A stretch of DNA of 64,000 bases from positions 4,165,373-4,229,372 of the forward strand of contig KL647290.1 in assembly GCA_000727475.1 (NCBI GenBank), in the 5' to 3' direction. Source of the DNA: Sarcocystis neurona (taxonomy: Eukaryota; Apicomplexa; Conoidasida; Eucoccidiorida; Sarcocystidae). The notes beneath the pieces are model-generated. The model was not told the origin of the DNA, did no database searches, and worked only from the letters and a program-made list of their open reading frames with translations. Made by a program: the position numbers and the translations under genes. Position 1 is the stretch's first letter, and each line of letters opens with the position of its first letter. Below are positions 39,665 to 52,339 of this stretch, in pieces.

Positions 39665-40125
39665 CTAGATTGCACTTTCGTTCCTGGAGCACAAGTTTTT
39701 ATCTACAATATTTCTTTCCCAGTTTTGCGCCTCCCCGAAATCCGGTGCAGGCGCTTCATCCAGCCCTCTGCGGTGTACGTACACCGAAAACTGTTCCACA
39801 CTTCTAGCCACAACTTCTTCTCCGCTTCGCCTGTCGTCCTCTGCGGTCTCTCTTAGCTGCTTCTTCTCTCTCTACCGCGCTTCCCTAACATCAAACTATG
39901 CGACTCTCCCAAAATGGTACTCTTCTCTACCACGAGCTATCAAAACCTGTGCTGCTAAAATGACGCGTTCTTGCTGTAGCCCGCCTGTCACAGCCCCTTC
40001 TTCGGTAAGCCGAAAGCTCCTGCTGTTGCTCTTGTGCAGAAACACCTGGCTGGCGAGACTTTCTTCGCAAGAAGTGTGTCTTTTTTTCTCTTGTCGTTGT
40101 TGCTCTAAAGACTGCCGTTGCTCTG
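39665..40125 (-). pseudogene. Coding-like minus-strand segment with two in-frame TAG codons
   Basis: One reading frame runs from an acceptor-like TTGTTTAG (40126) to a TAG at 39667-39665. It contains protein-like sequence: first EESLASQVFLHKSNSRSFRL and EEGAVTGGLQQERVILAAQ, later EEVVARSVEQFSVYVHRRGL and DEAPAPDFGEAQNWERNIV. TAG codons at 39898-39896 and 39874-39872 interrupt it. They could be removed by a 75-nt intron (donor GTTTTG after 39947, acceptor CGGTAG ending at 39872), with phase kept. The alternatives are a decayed gene or a chance open frame. I recognise no family. The upstream purine-rich frame 40145-40300 (Glu/Lys-rich, coiled-coil-like) may belong to it but is itself broken by TGA. 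Confidence 0.28.
39772..39785. repeat. 14-bp palindrome GGTGTACGTACACC, copy 5
   Basis: Exact copy, extended to 16 bp by flanking C and G. It lies within the minus-strand coding-like segment. Confidence 0.97.
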
Positions 40126-41125
40126 CTAAACAATAGCTTCAAAAATCCACGCTCACTTGCCGCGTGCCACCCTCTCCTCCTTCTCCTCCTGCAGTGACTC
40201 CACGGTCTCTTTTCAAAGTTCCTTTCCTTCGTTCTCCCTTTCCTGCTCCCTTTCTTCCTCCTCTGTGTGTGCTTTGCCCGTCCTTCACTCTCTCTGGGTT
40301 ATCGTCGCACTTGCCGCACACGCACCAGCACCAGCATTTATGCCCCGAGCTTCAAAAAAGATCACACCACAGTATATTCACACTCTTTTTCTCGTTCTCT
40401 ACAAGCACGCGGCATTGAAATATCTGTCTCCCTCCCTCGTTCTTTCGCAACCTAAATCTGTCGCTCTACGTTGCATCGGTCCCCCTGACACAGCCGCGGC
40501 AGCACCGGCACCGCCGGTCTTCACTTTTTCACGTTGTGGTAGTAGTATGTGGAGACTACTTTTCTGCCAGGGAAAAGACGACGCTCTGCAGCACGCACAA
40601 TCGCCTGAGCAGTTTACCACCAGGATGACTGTTGCGCAGCATGCAGCAGTCGTAGGAAGCTGCCGCGTAGAAGAAGAGGCACCCGTTATACGGTTGAACA
40701 GTACAATCAAGGGGTTGAACAGATCAAGGAAAACATGCTGTTCCGCTGCTGTTGGTGCTAGGGGTATTCCTTCTTTTTCAACTTCTTGAAATGAGAGTCG
40801 AAATGCGATAGTCCCCGCTGCAATACACACTTAAACCCCCGCGGTGCTCGTCCGCACCCGCACGGTCAAGCCCTGGCAAATGCCAAGAAACGCGAAACGC
40901 CGCCGCCACCCCCGAGGAGGTGCCATGATCGACGACTTGCAGCTTCTGTTGAGCCAGAAAACACCCCACATACACAACATACTCCCTACATTATCATGCG
41001 GCTGCAGTGACACTTGCATACCGTACACACAAATACCACGACCTCTCCTAGAGTCCATACGCCCAGCCCAACAACAATACACCCGAGCATCCACATGGGG
41101 AACATATACGCATACATAAATACAT

Positions 41126-41157
<32 letters not shown>

Positions 41158-44100
41158 CGTCTCGCACCGAAACGAATGGATATAATATATATAGATATTA
41201 TATATATATATGCGCGCGCACACACACACACGCACGTACACCCACCCACACATAAACCAATATATGCAAATGCCCGTCAGGCACACGCGAGCTGGCAGAA
41301 CGCGGAAATAGCATAGCGCATGCGTACAAACGGGCTGAAATATATGGATAAATGCATGCCACACATCTAGTGGCCCTTAGGATTTCCGGGCAGACAAGTG
41401 CGCGCAAGAACACCCACATAGAAATGCATGCAAATACAGCAATGGGAAGGACTAAAAAAAACGCATAATCAGCAGGCGCAGGTCGTCCAGCTCCCACGTG
41501 CAAGCAAACGAATGTAGTGGGAGAAACACGGTCGACCGTGACATGCGCCTAGAGAAGCGAGATCACCGGGTCGAGCAAAACGCATAGTACTCAACGGTAC
41601 ATCTATGCATGCAATATGCCCAGGTAGCTGAAAAGATTACACACGCCGCAGTGTAGTTCCAGGAGGCGCAACAGGATATAAAATATTCAGTAAGCAAACT
41701 GAGGAGAAACATATAGATCGCATCTTCAACATTCATCTCGAGTACTGCGCATACATCTGAGAAAGAGCATTATACTCTGTCGTGCGTCCGAATTCCTATT
41801 AAGTACTAGTGGCGCGCTTCCTTCTTGCACAGCTGTGGACGACACGCATCCACGCAATGAGCCACATACACAAGCGATTTCGAATCGTCCACCCATCTAC
41901 AACCGAACTACCAAGTTCCACGTTATTACGTGCAGGAACACCGCTTCTACGCACGGTTAACTCTACAGTGTTCAGGAAACTACCCTCACAAGTACAGCGC
42001 ACCAAGGTGCGACTCTTAGGTCGAGTAGCCGTCTGACATATAGTATACGCCCTGGCGTGACTGTAAGATGTCTAACATGTGCACTGTACGGTGAACAAGC
42101 CGTAGAGCACGCAATCCACCTACCACGCAGAACGCACGGTACGCGCGGGACAGTAGATATAGAAACATCTCGTAATACGGCAAGGCACCTGGCGACTTAC
42201 TGGACATCCTGCCATAAAAGGCGGGTCCGGCGTAATCTCCTGGGGTTCCCCCCCGACGGCACAGAGCGGCGTGTAGCCGCGTTCTGTTTCTCTGTCCCAG
42301 ATACTGCTGCTGGATGCTAGTAATCCTGCTCTAGGTTTCTCTTTTCTGCTGGTGCTCGCTGTAGTTGCTGCTGCTGTTGTGCTGTGACCAAGGTACTGCA
42401 GCAAAGGGGTGCGAGCTTCTCACAAGGAGATGTCCGCTGTGCGCGAATGTCGCCGCTCCATTTTGAGGTGGTGATCACTGCAAGAATAGCAGAGGACTGC
42501 AGTTCTTGGCAGATGTGGAGAATTAGATGCCGGCTTCAGACGGCCGATGACGGAGAAAATTCGCGCGCCAGAGTGAGTCGACAGCAGTGTCCTGGTCTGC
42601 GGCTGAAATCGAAAAAGTCTCAAACGTCTACCCCAGCTCCAAGTCACCTACATGCACTCGCGTACTGGCAACAAAGTAAGGAGGACGCTGCCCCCGTACG
42701 GAAGACTCGGTCACGCACCGGACGATATAGATATGTTTCCGAATCACGGAAGTCAACAAGCGGTTTGACCTACAGAAAGCTGGCAGTGCATAGCTTTGCC
42801 AAAATTGCCTCAAGTAATTATTAATCACTTCGCATACTTGCTGCCCCCTCCCCTCGTCAAACCGGAGGGCAGGGCAGTACGCCCCGGTCGAGGCCACCAC
42901 CGGGACCCTCTCTTCCGCGGATAAGAAGGGAAAAAGGGCCTGCAAGGCGGGGAAGGATGGCGGAGATCGCCGTGGCAGGTGGAAATGTGGAGGGGCGTAT
43001 CATATGGCAAAAAGAAACACGCTCCGTTTCGGTACGAGAAAGATTCTTCCTCACTGTTTCTTCTTCCCTACACTGTGCGGGCCGCGTCTTGACCCGTTTT
43101 GGAACGACCGCGAACGTAACAAGTGGAAAAGCTGCCCGGACAAAGGGTGGCCACCAGCTCTCGAGTCCAGAAGAAGAAACTCGCATGAAAAAGTGCAATA
43201 TAGCAAAGAACAACGTTCTGGGCCCGCTCTCTGCAGGGGGGGACACACTTGCTTGAGGGATGGGGGCGCCTCTTCGTGCACGAGAGTAGCAGGTCTTCCA
43301 CGAGCTAACGCGCGCAGCAGAGATAAATTGGTCAGATTCTATCTCTCTAGAGAAGTTGCTAGCATAAAAACGATGTTTAGCGTTGTCTTCAACTGTTGCA
43401 AAGAGTGTAACCTCTACGGGGATGTGCTTCAACTGCACAAAAACAAAAATATCCTCAGCAGGGGGAGGACAAATTCGTCCGGAGAGCTTGTGTACGGTGT
43501 TCTCACGCTCCACTGACTACGAGCACGAACTGACGGTAGACGATTCTGCGCAAAAAAGCATTAAAAAGCATAGGAGGATGTAGAATAATTGGAAAACTCG
43601 GAATGTCGCAAGCACTGACGGCCACGGGCACTGGTTCACCCCTCGGGGAGTACTGGACTGTGGAACCCCGCACGAATTGGCTTTTTAATCGGCCACTAAG
43701 CGACGGCTAGTCAACCGAGAGACGAGTATCACGTATCACCACTATTACCGACCGTTCCACCAACCTTCACCACCGGATAAATTAGGCCGCATAAATGCGG
43801 GGCGCTGTGGGTCGTCCTCCCTTGGTACGTTTTCAATACTTTTTTTAAATACAAAGAACGTCGCCCCACAGACATGCACGCTACATTTGACGTTGCCGCC
43901 TGTACTGAAGTACCACGGCCACATCCGGGGGGCGGCAATGACCGTATACCGTGGCAAGCATCAACCGGCACCAATATCCCGCGGAACTAAAATGTTTTGG
44001 CTAGTAGTGCAGTCATATTTTGTCTAGAATATTGGAACGGGAGTATCTGGCGCAATAGTAAGTGAGTCACATAAATTGTATTCGAGCACCAATGAAGAGG

Positions 44101-47100
44101 CCGTCTTTGCCCACTTGAAAGTCCACTCCCGCGGCGAGCTCAAACCACGCGAGGACGTACGTACATGTTTCCCAGATGCTTCCGCACAGTGCACGTTTTA
44201 CGTACGGCGGTAGGCTTGGCTGGCCGCCATTGCACCTGTTGACCGATGACCACGCGAACTCGGCACGTCCGTTCTTTGCTGCGTGAGAAGAGCTGACTTC
44301 GTTGCTAAGCGCACCCAGGCGGGGTACGAGCTGGAGGGTAATCTGCCTGTGCGCAGAGGAGAAAACGGGGAACGTGTGTGGATTACTTGCATCTCCGTAA
44401 TCTCGGGTTTCTCTACGTGGTAATCACTCGATAACGTGGTCATCTACTATTAGCAAGCGGTCCGCAGGTAGAGGGTCGAGCCCCGCAAGTGGCGTATGCC
44501 AGTAGTACTGTGCGACGTACGTGTACGTGCTTGTGGGTGTCAGCCTTCTCCATACCTGTTGTAGGGAAATAGACGTCTCTGTTAAACCTCCGTTGAGCTC
44601 AACGCGAACATACTACCAGAGGGTACTGCGCAGACACGTACAAACACGAAGAGTTCCCCTAACTGTACCACCGGGAAGTGCTCTCGCCGTAAAGGAGGAG
44701 GAATGCGCGACACTGGAAGGAACGAGGATAGAGGGCGTCGGCGATACTTTCGATCACTTATGTTAGGTAGCGCGACGCGGCACGTAATTTTTAGTCTGAG
44801 CCAGCCGGCAAAAACTTCCGCTTGAATGACCGAACGTCCCGCTTGTTGTGCGAACGCCCAACTGAAAACGTCCCAGCTGCACAACACAACCAAGACCCAC
44901 GGCGCACGGAGTCAGCCGTTAGTGCAAGGTGGTGCCGGGGCGCAGTCCAGCAGGAAAAGGTGGGTGGTTACTAACGCGTCAAGTCACCGAGCACTTCAAA
45001 GATTGTAAGGATATTCACGCTACTGCGTCAGCACCTTACGCGTCAAGTCACCGACCCGTGAGGTTACTCGAGGACACTCTCAGTGTAAGGACGTTCACTA
45101 TGGTGTAGAAGCAGAACACGTACTGAGGGCGACTAAAGAATAACGGATAGTCACGTAGCGAGTAGATTCCCCTACCCTTGCGTTCCAAATCAGAAGCAGT
45201 AACCGGCCCCGTATGTGACCACGACTTATTTGTGTGAGTGCGCGATTTCGGCCCGTCCCTCCCCGCGTTTTCGCATGTGACTGAGAAAAAGCGTACACCT
45301 TCACTGTCACACTCTAAGTCTTACTCCACAAGGAGGAACGGAGACCTCTGCGGCCCGCAAACAGAGCGTTGGGGAGGATGTGTCATTGTGTACGAACGTG
45401 CATGAAAAAGCGCTGCCTTATAAAGCTTTACAACGCAGGGAGGAAATGGTCTGGAGCGTGTACACCAGTGTAGTGAGTTGGTGACAAGCGACACGTTCGA
45501 CGTGCTGTCTGTGTCGTTCAGAATCAGCTGGCGCCTTCCTGTGGGAAATCTGTTTCGTGGAGCCGCTACATTATGATGGATGTAGTGTAGTAGTGCGAGA
45601 CGAAGAACTGCCGACGGCAATATACACACCTGATCTTTCCAAGAGGTTGCGCAGAGTGCGCATCTCTGTGCGCCTTGCAGAGTTACCACCGGGTGGGATA
45701 TCACACTGTAGTTTTACGTTCCAGAGTGCGCGCAACAGCGTTCTGTTGTATATACGCATAAGTACGCACAGATATGTACACATATGTATGCGTATATACG
45801 CACACGTACAAATGTTTAGATAACACTCGTGAGTAACCCTCTAGCACGCAGTAAATTCTTGGGAGGTAGATACCGTCTGTGTCTAAGTGGTGGTAGTTTT
45901 GGCTGCTGCTAGGCCGTCTTTAAGCAGAAAGAGACTTTCGAGTAAACTGGGTTCGTCGGTGCAGAGCTACAACAGCGCACTGGTATCCGCTGTACTTGAC
46001 GTTGTTCCTTGAAAGTACAAAAGTGACCACTAAAATGGAGCTCAGAGGGAAGATCATTTGTGATGCACTACGGCTGATGGTCGTATATCCCTTTAGGGGG
46101 ACGTCCCTCCAGTCATACGCGGGTCTCCAGATTCCACACGCGCCGCCTGTTCCCGAAGAAAGGCACTTACGCAGAAGCAGCCCGTAGCCTTGCACTTTTC
46201 CCACATTGGGCAATGCGAAAAGAGAAGCGTACAGATAGCTTGTTTTTGCGCAGATTAAGTAACTATAGTTCTTGTTGGAAAAGCCCTCTAGATTCGGCCT
46301 GCCGTTGTCATGCCAATGATGACGACTCGAAGTATGACTGCACTTGGCTTGCGGAGCCGGTTGCCAGCGGCGTGGCCCTTTTTGCACGCTCGTGTAAAGG
46401 AAGCTTTCTCTACCAGGCATGCCGTCTATAGACATGTACAGGCATTCTGTAGTTACGGGGATGTGGCTGACTACGCAGCCAAAAGGAGGTACGAAAACAA
46501 ACACAGTACTTGGTCCTGCGACAGCAGATGCGAGGGTTTTTTCTGACCACAGTGTGCTACTGTCATGAACGTGATGTGACAGCTCCATATATCTTTTAAT
46601 GTCCGCTCTCAAGGAATAAAACAAGATCAGAAATCACACCCGTGCCACGGGTCGGCAGAAATACTGCTGGCACTGCCTAGCGTGGATGTTCCCTGTGCAG
46701 AAGGTCCCGGAAAACCATCATTACTAAATTTGTACAGGTATCAACCAGTCATTAACCAGAATCCACGCTAAGATAACTACTGGAAGTTGCATTCTTGATG
46801 GCACCAACCGCAGCTTCGACAGAAAAGGTTCTCACGCAGTTCGCTTGTGTGTGCCGTGGTTACACCTTGAGATGGTAACTCTGAATTCTCTCTCACTGCG
46901 AGGTGTGCGTGTGTGTGTCGTAGCAGTGAAAATTGCAATGTTGTTTGTGCTATACGTGACACTGTCACGTACTGGAAGTGAGGAGAAGCGTAGTAGCTGC
47001 GTTGTCAATGTTCACAACTGGAGTAGCCTCGACAAGGCAGAACACTCCCTAGGAGGACTGACACGCGTAGATAGGACACAACCACGTCAGGCGAGTACCA

Positions 47101-48180
47101 GTTCCTTGCTCTAGGCACTGGTCAGGAGAGGACAAGTGTGAAGGCGTGAGAGCCCACCTCCTATACTCGTGTGTAATTTGTAGATCCTGCCCGTCTCAGG
47201 GCAACATGTTCACCGATAAAAGAGGTCTCTTTTTTTGACCTGTAGTCAACGGTCAGAACCAAGGCGTGTCCTGAGGCAGCGACAGCCTGGTAGGCATTTT
47301 TTTCAGTGCTGAATAGGACAAGCTCAATTCCAACCTTTAATGACAGCATAAAGTACACTATTGTGGATCTAATATATGATGGCGTTGAATGAGAACAGGA
47401 CCTCTTCACATCCGTGTTTTTGAGACAACTGCGGACTCCACCTTCGTGCTGCAGCGCATGGCCCGCAGGGGAGGGGTTTTCCATTAAGCTACGTAAACTA
47501 CATAAGCAGCTCTACTGAGGAGTCAGCGAACTTCGTAATTTCTGCCAGCGAGGAATGGACACATTTCTCCCATAGGAATCTCCGTGGGCGATCCATTTGA
47601 GGAGGTGAAGTATGTAGTGTACCGCTGATCTCTACACAGTTGATCAGGGGTATCTTCAACACTGTTGAACAATTACATGTTTGTTTGGTACCTGATGGCG
47701 CTTACATGTTAAATGTTCTTTGCCGGGTGTGGAATGTGCTTCACACCTCAGGGCTAGCGCTGGTACGTAGATCTTGCAATTCAGAATAGAGGGCAGCGGA
47801 ACGTTGAGGTGTGCACGTCAGAGTAGCTCGGCGCACACCTCTGTATACCGAGGCAAGGTTCGCACATCGTGCCGTAATCTGTTGAGGTACATACGCCAAG
47901 CAGATCACTTCTTAGTCTCGCAAACCTGAGGGTGGCTTTTTTTGTTGTTGCGTTACCCGTAATACACTGTAAGGGGCGTGCGCGCCGTGCGGAGTGACGA
48001 CGGAAACGGCCCAAAAAAGAATAGTTGAAACTGCTTTTCGAACAATGTTAAGTCAGCAGAATTAAGAGTCGTGAGGTAGTACAGTCCTCTTGACACACAC
48101 TATAACGTATCTCGTATACAGAGCGGAGGAAGTGTCTGGAGGTTGACATCTACACCATGGTCACATACTGACAGTCTTGC

Positions 48181-48468
48181 GACCCAGTACGGTTTTTCAC
48201 CTCACTTCCCCACCACATCGGACCTTCTGTCTCTTTGGCATTACCAGTAAGTAGTGGTACGCGTCAGAACGAAACGCGTACATAATGATCACTTGAGGGA
48301 CTCTTTTTGTAGCTTGTACTTTCGATCCGATACAGTTTTTCACCTCTTTTTCTCACCATATCAGAGCTTCTCTCTATTTGGCATTACCAGCCACTAGTAA
48401 TAGCACGTGTCAGAACGGAGTGCCTACATAGTGGTCACTCTAGGGACTTTTTTATCGCCCGTATTTTT
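48181..48468. repeat. Diverged tandem duplication, about 144-bp period
   Basis: Unit 1 (48181-48323) and unit 2 (48324-48468) share GA(C/T)CC.NTACNGTTTTTCACCTC, GGCATTACCAG, CGTGTCAGAACG and CTAGGGACT(C/T)TTTT-type blocks. A further GACCCGCTAC begins after unit 2, marking the next boundary. Confidence 0.85.
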
Positions 48469-50159
48469 GACCCGCTACACGGCGACACGCGGTGCACGTC
48501 GTGGGCACTGCTTGCAGGTCACAGGGGGATGCCCGTGGCGTTCTCGGTACGTACTTTCTGACATTGACAGAGCGTGAGAACGCTTTATGTCAAGATTACC
48601 TGAAAACGACATGAAGCCTGGAAGATTCGGTCTAATCTTATCTCTGCTCTTCTCCGGTGTGTGCCCCTCTCCGTCTGAGAGAGAATGCAGACGTTTTGAA
48701 ACAAGTAGGCAGCTAGATTTTAGAAGCACCGTAGCCAGAAGAGTCACTACTCCTTCAGATAGTGTGGTGGACGTAGACGTACCTCCTGATGGTCCACACT
48801 GCAACGCGTGGTACAGACCGGACATTGCACTGCGACAAAAACTCTTACTTCCTTAGATCATAGCTGCGTTAACTCAATGGAGCGAGCCCACGGGGGAGAG
48901 TACTGCACGTTGTCTGTTTTAATGAATACTGAGGACTACAGTTAGACGATATTTGTAGAGAGGACACTCAGTTGAGTATGGGGTACTGACGAAACCAGTC
49001 AAAACTTGTTTTGATTAGTTTCCGGCAAGGGGCAGGCGAAGAATACTGTGTGCGTGTGTCTCTTCAGTTCGAAAACAGATAATTACCTTCGATTTTCCGC
49101 GTTTCCGGCATGAATGACTTCGTTAGTGCAGACCGGTCGCGAGGCAAGGAGGTTCTTTTCTGCGGATAATCCCTGTAACCCTTCCTTTCTCCAGCTTGCG
49201 CGTTGTAGTTCACAGCTATTTCAGATGGACTTGGGGAGTTCTACAACTTCTGTCCGGAAAGCGGAAGACACCGACGTCGTGTGGAGAGAAGGTTCCAAAA
49301 TCGCCTTTCTTTGCTTGGACCGTATTTCGAGATTTCTCAGAACCACTGTGTAGTTTTACGTACAACTGGCAGGATCTCGTACTAGTGCATAGAAAAGTCG
49401 TAACACCTGCATGCAAATCATCAGCACGACGAGAAACACAGCTTGATACGGAGTTCCTTCTGCACATCTTGTTGTTACTCAGCTATTCCCACCTACACAT
49501 GTACTCTAGGTAGATGTATCTGCTGACCTGTCTGTATCGATTCACGTATACATATACATACGTATACACGCGCTTATCCGTGTACACATGTACGCATACA
49601 CGTAGGTATTCCATCCGCATACACAACAATATAAATAGCCCTCAGCCTCCGTGACTAGATTCGTACAGCACCCAGTTGAATCAGACCTTCAACTGTGGGC
49701 GGCTGTTCTACAGCAGATACCGAAGAGATTTATATCAAATGTATATGTTACGAGTCGGTTGAAGAAGACCGCTGTAACAACGACCGTGCACCACCTGTAG
49801 TGCAGGATATGCGTCTAGTTGTACTTCTGTGAAAAGACAACCTCATCAGTGAAACGCTCTTGGCCTTCAATACAAACAAGCTGTATAGTCAGCAGACTAT
49901 GTGACAGCGTAATGCACACCTGTGTCGTACGTAAGTGTCGCTTTAGTTATTTCTTCGCGAGTGCTACAACAGGTTTCCTTCCTGACTTAGACTGCAACTG
50001 TGAACCGCTTGATTAGTAATTACCATCTAACACACACCCACGGTGTGCACCTGCACCTGCTTCCATCTATTTACATGTACATTGTGAGTATGACCTCGGC
50101 CCAAACAATTACAGCAGCTACTGCTCTGACACGGTTACAATGACACCTAATACAATAAC

Positions 50160-50341
50160 AACAACTACTGCTATGATTACTACCACTACTACTACTACTA
50201 CCACTACTAGTATTCGTACTACTATCATAACTAGTGCTATTAGTTCAACTACTACTATCACTACTACTACTACTACAACTACTACAATTACTACCATTGC
50301 TGGTATCGTTAGTTCTACTGCTACTACCACTACTACTATTG

Positions 50342-50372
<31 letters not shown>

Positions 50373-50410
50373 GGCTACTACTACTACTACTACTACTGCC
50401 ACTACTACAC
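50160..50410. repeat. (ACT)n trinucleotide tract, about 250 bp
   Basis: Interrupted ACT/CTA/TAC repeats on the + strand. The six-frame readings are poly-Thr, poly-Leu, poly-Val or poly-Ser and should not be called genes. Confidence 0.92.
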
Positions 50411-52317
50411 TTATCACCCTTGCTCGTACTAGGTGTACTGCCACTTCCACTCATGCTACCACTCACCCGAATTCGCGTCCTCCAACTACTAACAGTAGAG
50501 AACTTGTGGTCGATTTCATTGAGTATACCAACAACTACTACCACTAGAGCACGTGTGCTTGGTTGCAGAGCTCATAAAAATACATGCAGGTGTAGAAAGA
50601 CTTGCGTGTTTTGAACGGGATGAAGATATCCACACGGCTTACAAAGGGGCACTGAACCCTACAGCATGGCGTGGGGGGCTTGGTCCATTGAGTCGTTGAC
50701 GAGCCGGAAGCAGAAAACATCTACTATTTTGTTCTGTTTTCGCTACCTAAACCCGATCACCGGCATTCCCTCTGCTTCCACGTGCCTCGCGGCTTGTATT
50801 TATTACGATAAATGTTCACTTTAGAGTTGATCATCTGTCTGTCAGGGTACCTCACACCTATGATTTCACCGGCTCGGCAACGGGTTTTTGCACACCGTAT
50901 TTCATCTACGTTGACACCAGCAAAGTTTATGAGTTTGCTCATCTTGCGAGCCATTATCTGTTCAATCTGTGTGGCCGCGCCTACTTACCTGCAGCAATCA
51001 GGATAACACATTTGTACTGACACGTGCGTAAACTCCGCAGAAGTGGGTGTTTCGATGTGCAAGTGAAGTCTACCGATCCCCTTACATGGCACTATATAAC
51101 CGAAAGACGAGCACGGTATCGGTACGCTTTACGGCCGGGATTCTTCCTGCGTTGTGCGGGAGATGTATCCGATATGTAAGCCTACATATATATATGTATA
51201 TCTTTACACATGCAGTTCGACCATATATATATATATACATACAGTTACATGTACACATATACGTATATATAGTAGCTGTAGCTGTTGTATTGTTCAGCGG
51301 GTAAGTGTTTCACTATTTCTGCGTCAGACGTCGATATATCTGGGGCTCTCATAAATGGGATGGGTCTTCGATCTCTCGCCGTGCAGCTGCCGCCGTGCAT
51401 CGTTGATGTATGCTTAAGGTCGCGTGCACACCGCAGCGCTGGCCGATCTACAGCGCAAGCGAAACTGCCTGCTTGTTTCAGACGCTGTTCCAGTAGTGCT
51501 GCACCCTTGTGAAAGAAAACTTAAACGTTTATACGGAAAGGTGGTGACAGATTCTTTCATATTGCGCTTGCCTTAAATAGAATAAACGGCAGTGTTTTGC
51601 CGCAAAACGACCGCACTTCGTTGTTGCCGCATTTCTGCGTTTGCGCACTAGAGTGACGTGTGGAAAATGTGTTCCTCGTGAACGCAACAGGACCGTGTCC
51701 CCAGTACTTGCGCGTCATTTGAAATGTCCTGCACTTCTGTGCAAGTGCAGGCCGCGCCCATATTCGCAGATCATTACAACGCTGTCTGAAGGCGAGACCA
51801 CGTTGCTTGAACAATACTAAAATGTCACTAGGGCAGAGGTGCCTTGCTGTTAACAGTTTAACACTATTGCGAGTCAAGTACAGTGTTGCTTTATACTTTG
51901 GTGCACCCGTAAAAAGGCCGTCACCCATCCTGCTGTGTGGCACAATAGTGCTACGAGATATGCATCACTCAGATAGTCTGTCGGGCGGACAGTAAAAGGT
52001 GGCTTAATTGACACCTCCGGAAGGAAGCTGGAGCCTTGCTCGAATGGGATTCTTGCTAGCTCGAGAAAACTGTACACCTCTTCAACAGCATTACACCGCT
52101 ATCGGGTGGTAGTGTGCTGCTCTGTAAAGTTTATGACAGTGCCGTGATGACGCACGTCCAATGCATATTCGAAGACCCGGGAACGCGGCAAACGGGTCGT
52201 CCGAACGTTAAATTTCACGACGTTTCCACGAGGGAGCAAACTTTTTCCCCCGAGCGGCCTCCTTTCATCCCCTCATCAGTTCTTCCACGGGACATTCGGT
52301 CGTGGAGTCAAAAAGCT

Positions 52318-52339
52318 GATATATATATATATATATATA
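52318..52339. repeat. TA microsatellite
   Basis: Alternating AT run of about 22 bp. Confidence 0.9.

Noticed and set aside
44455..44510. GGTCGAGCC, resembling a tRNA T-arm
   Set aside because: No matching acceptor stem, D-arm or anticodon arm could be folded around it.
50118..50547. Poly-Thr, poly-Leu and poly-Val frames on both strands
   Set aside because: Direct readings of the ACT repeat tract.
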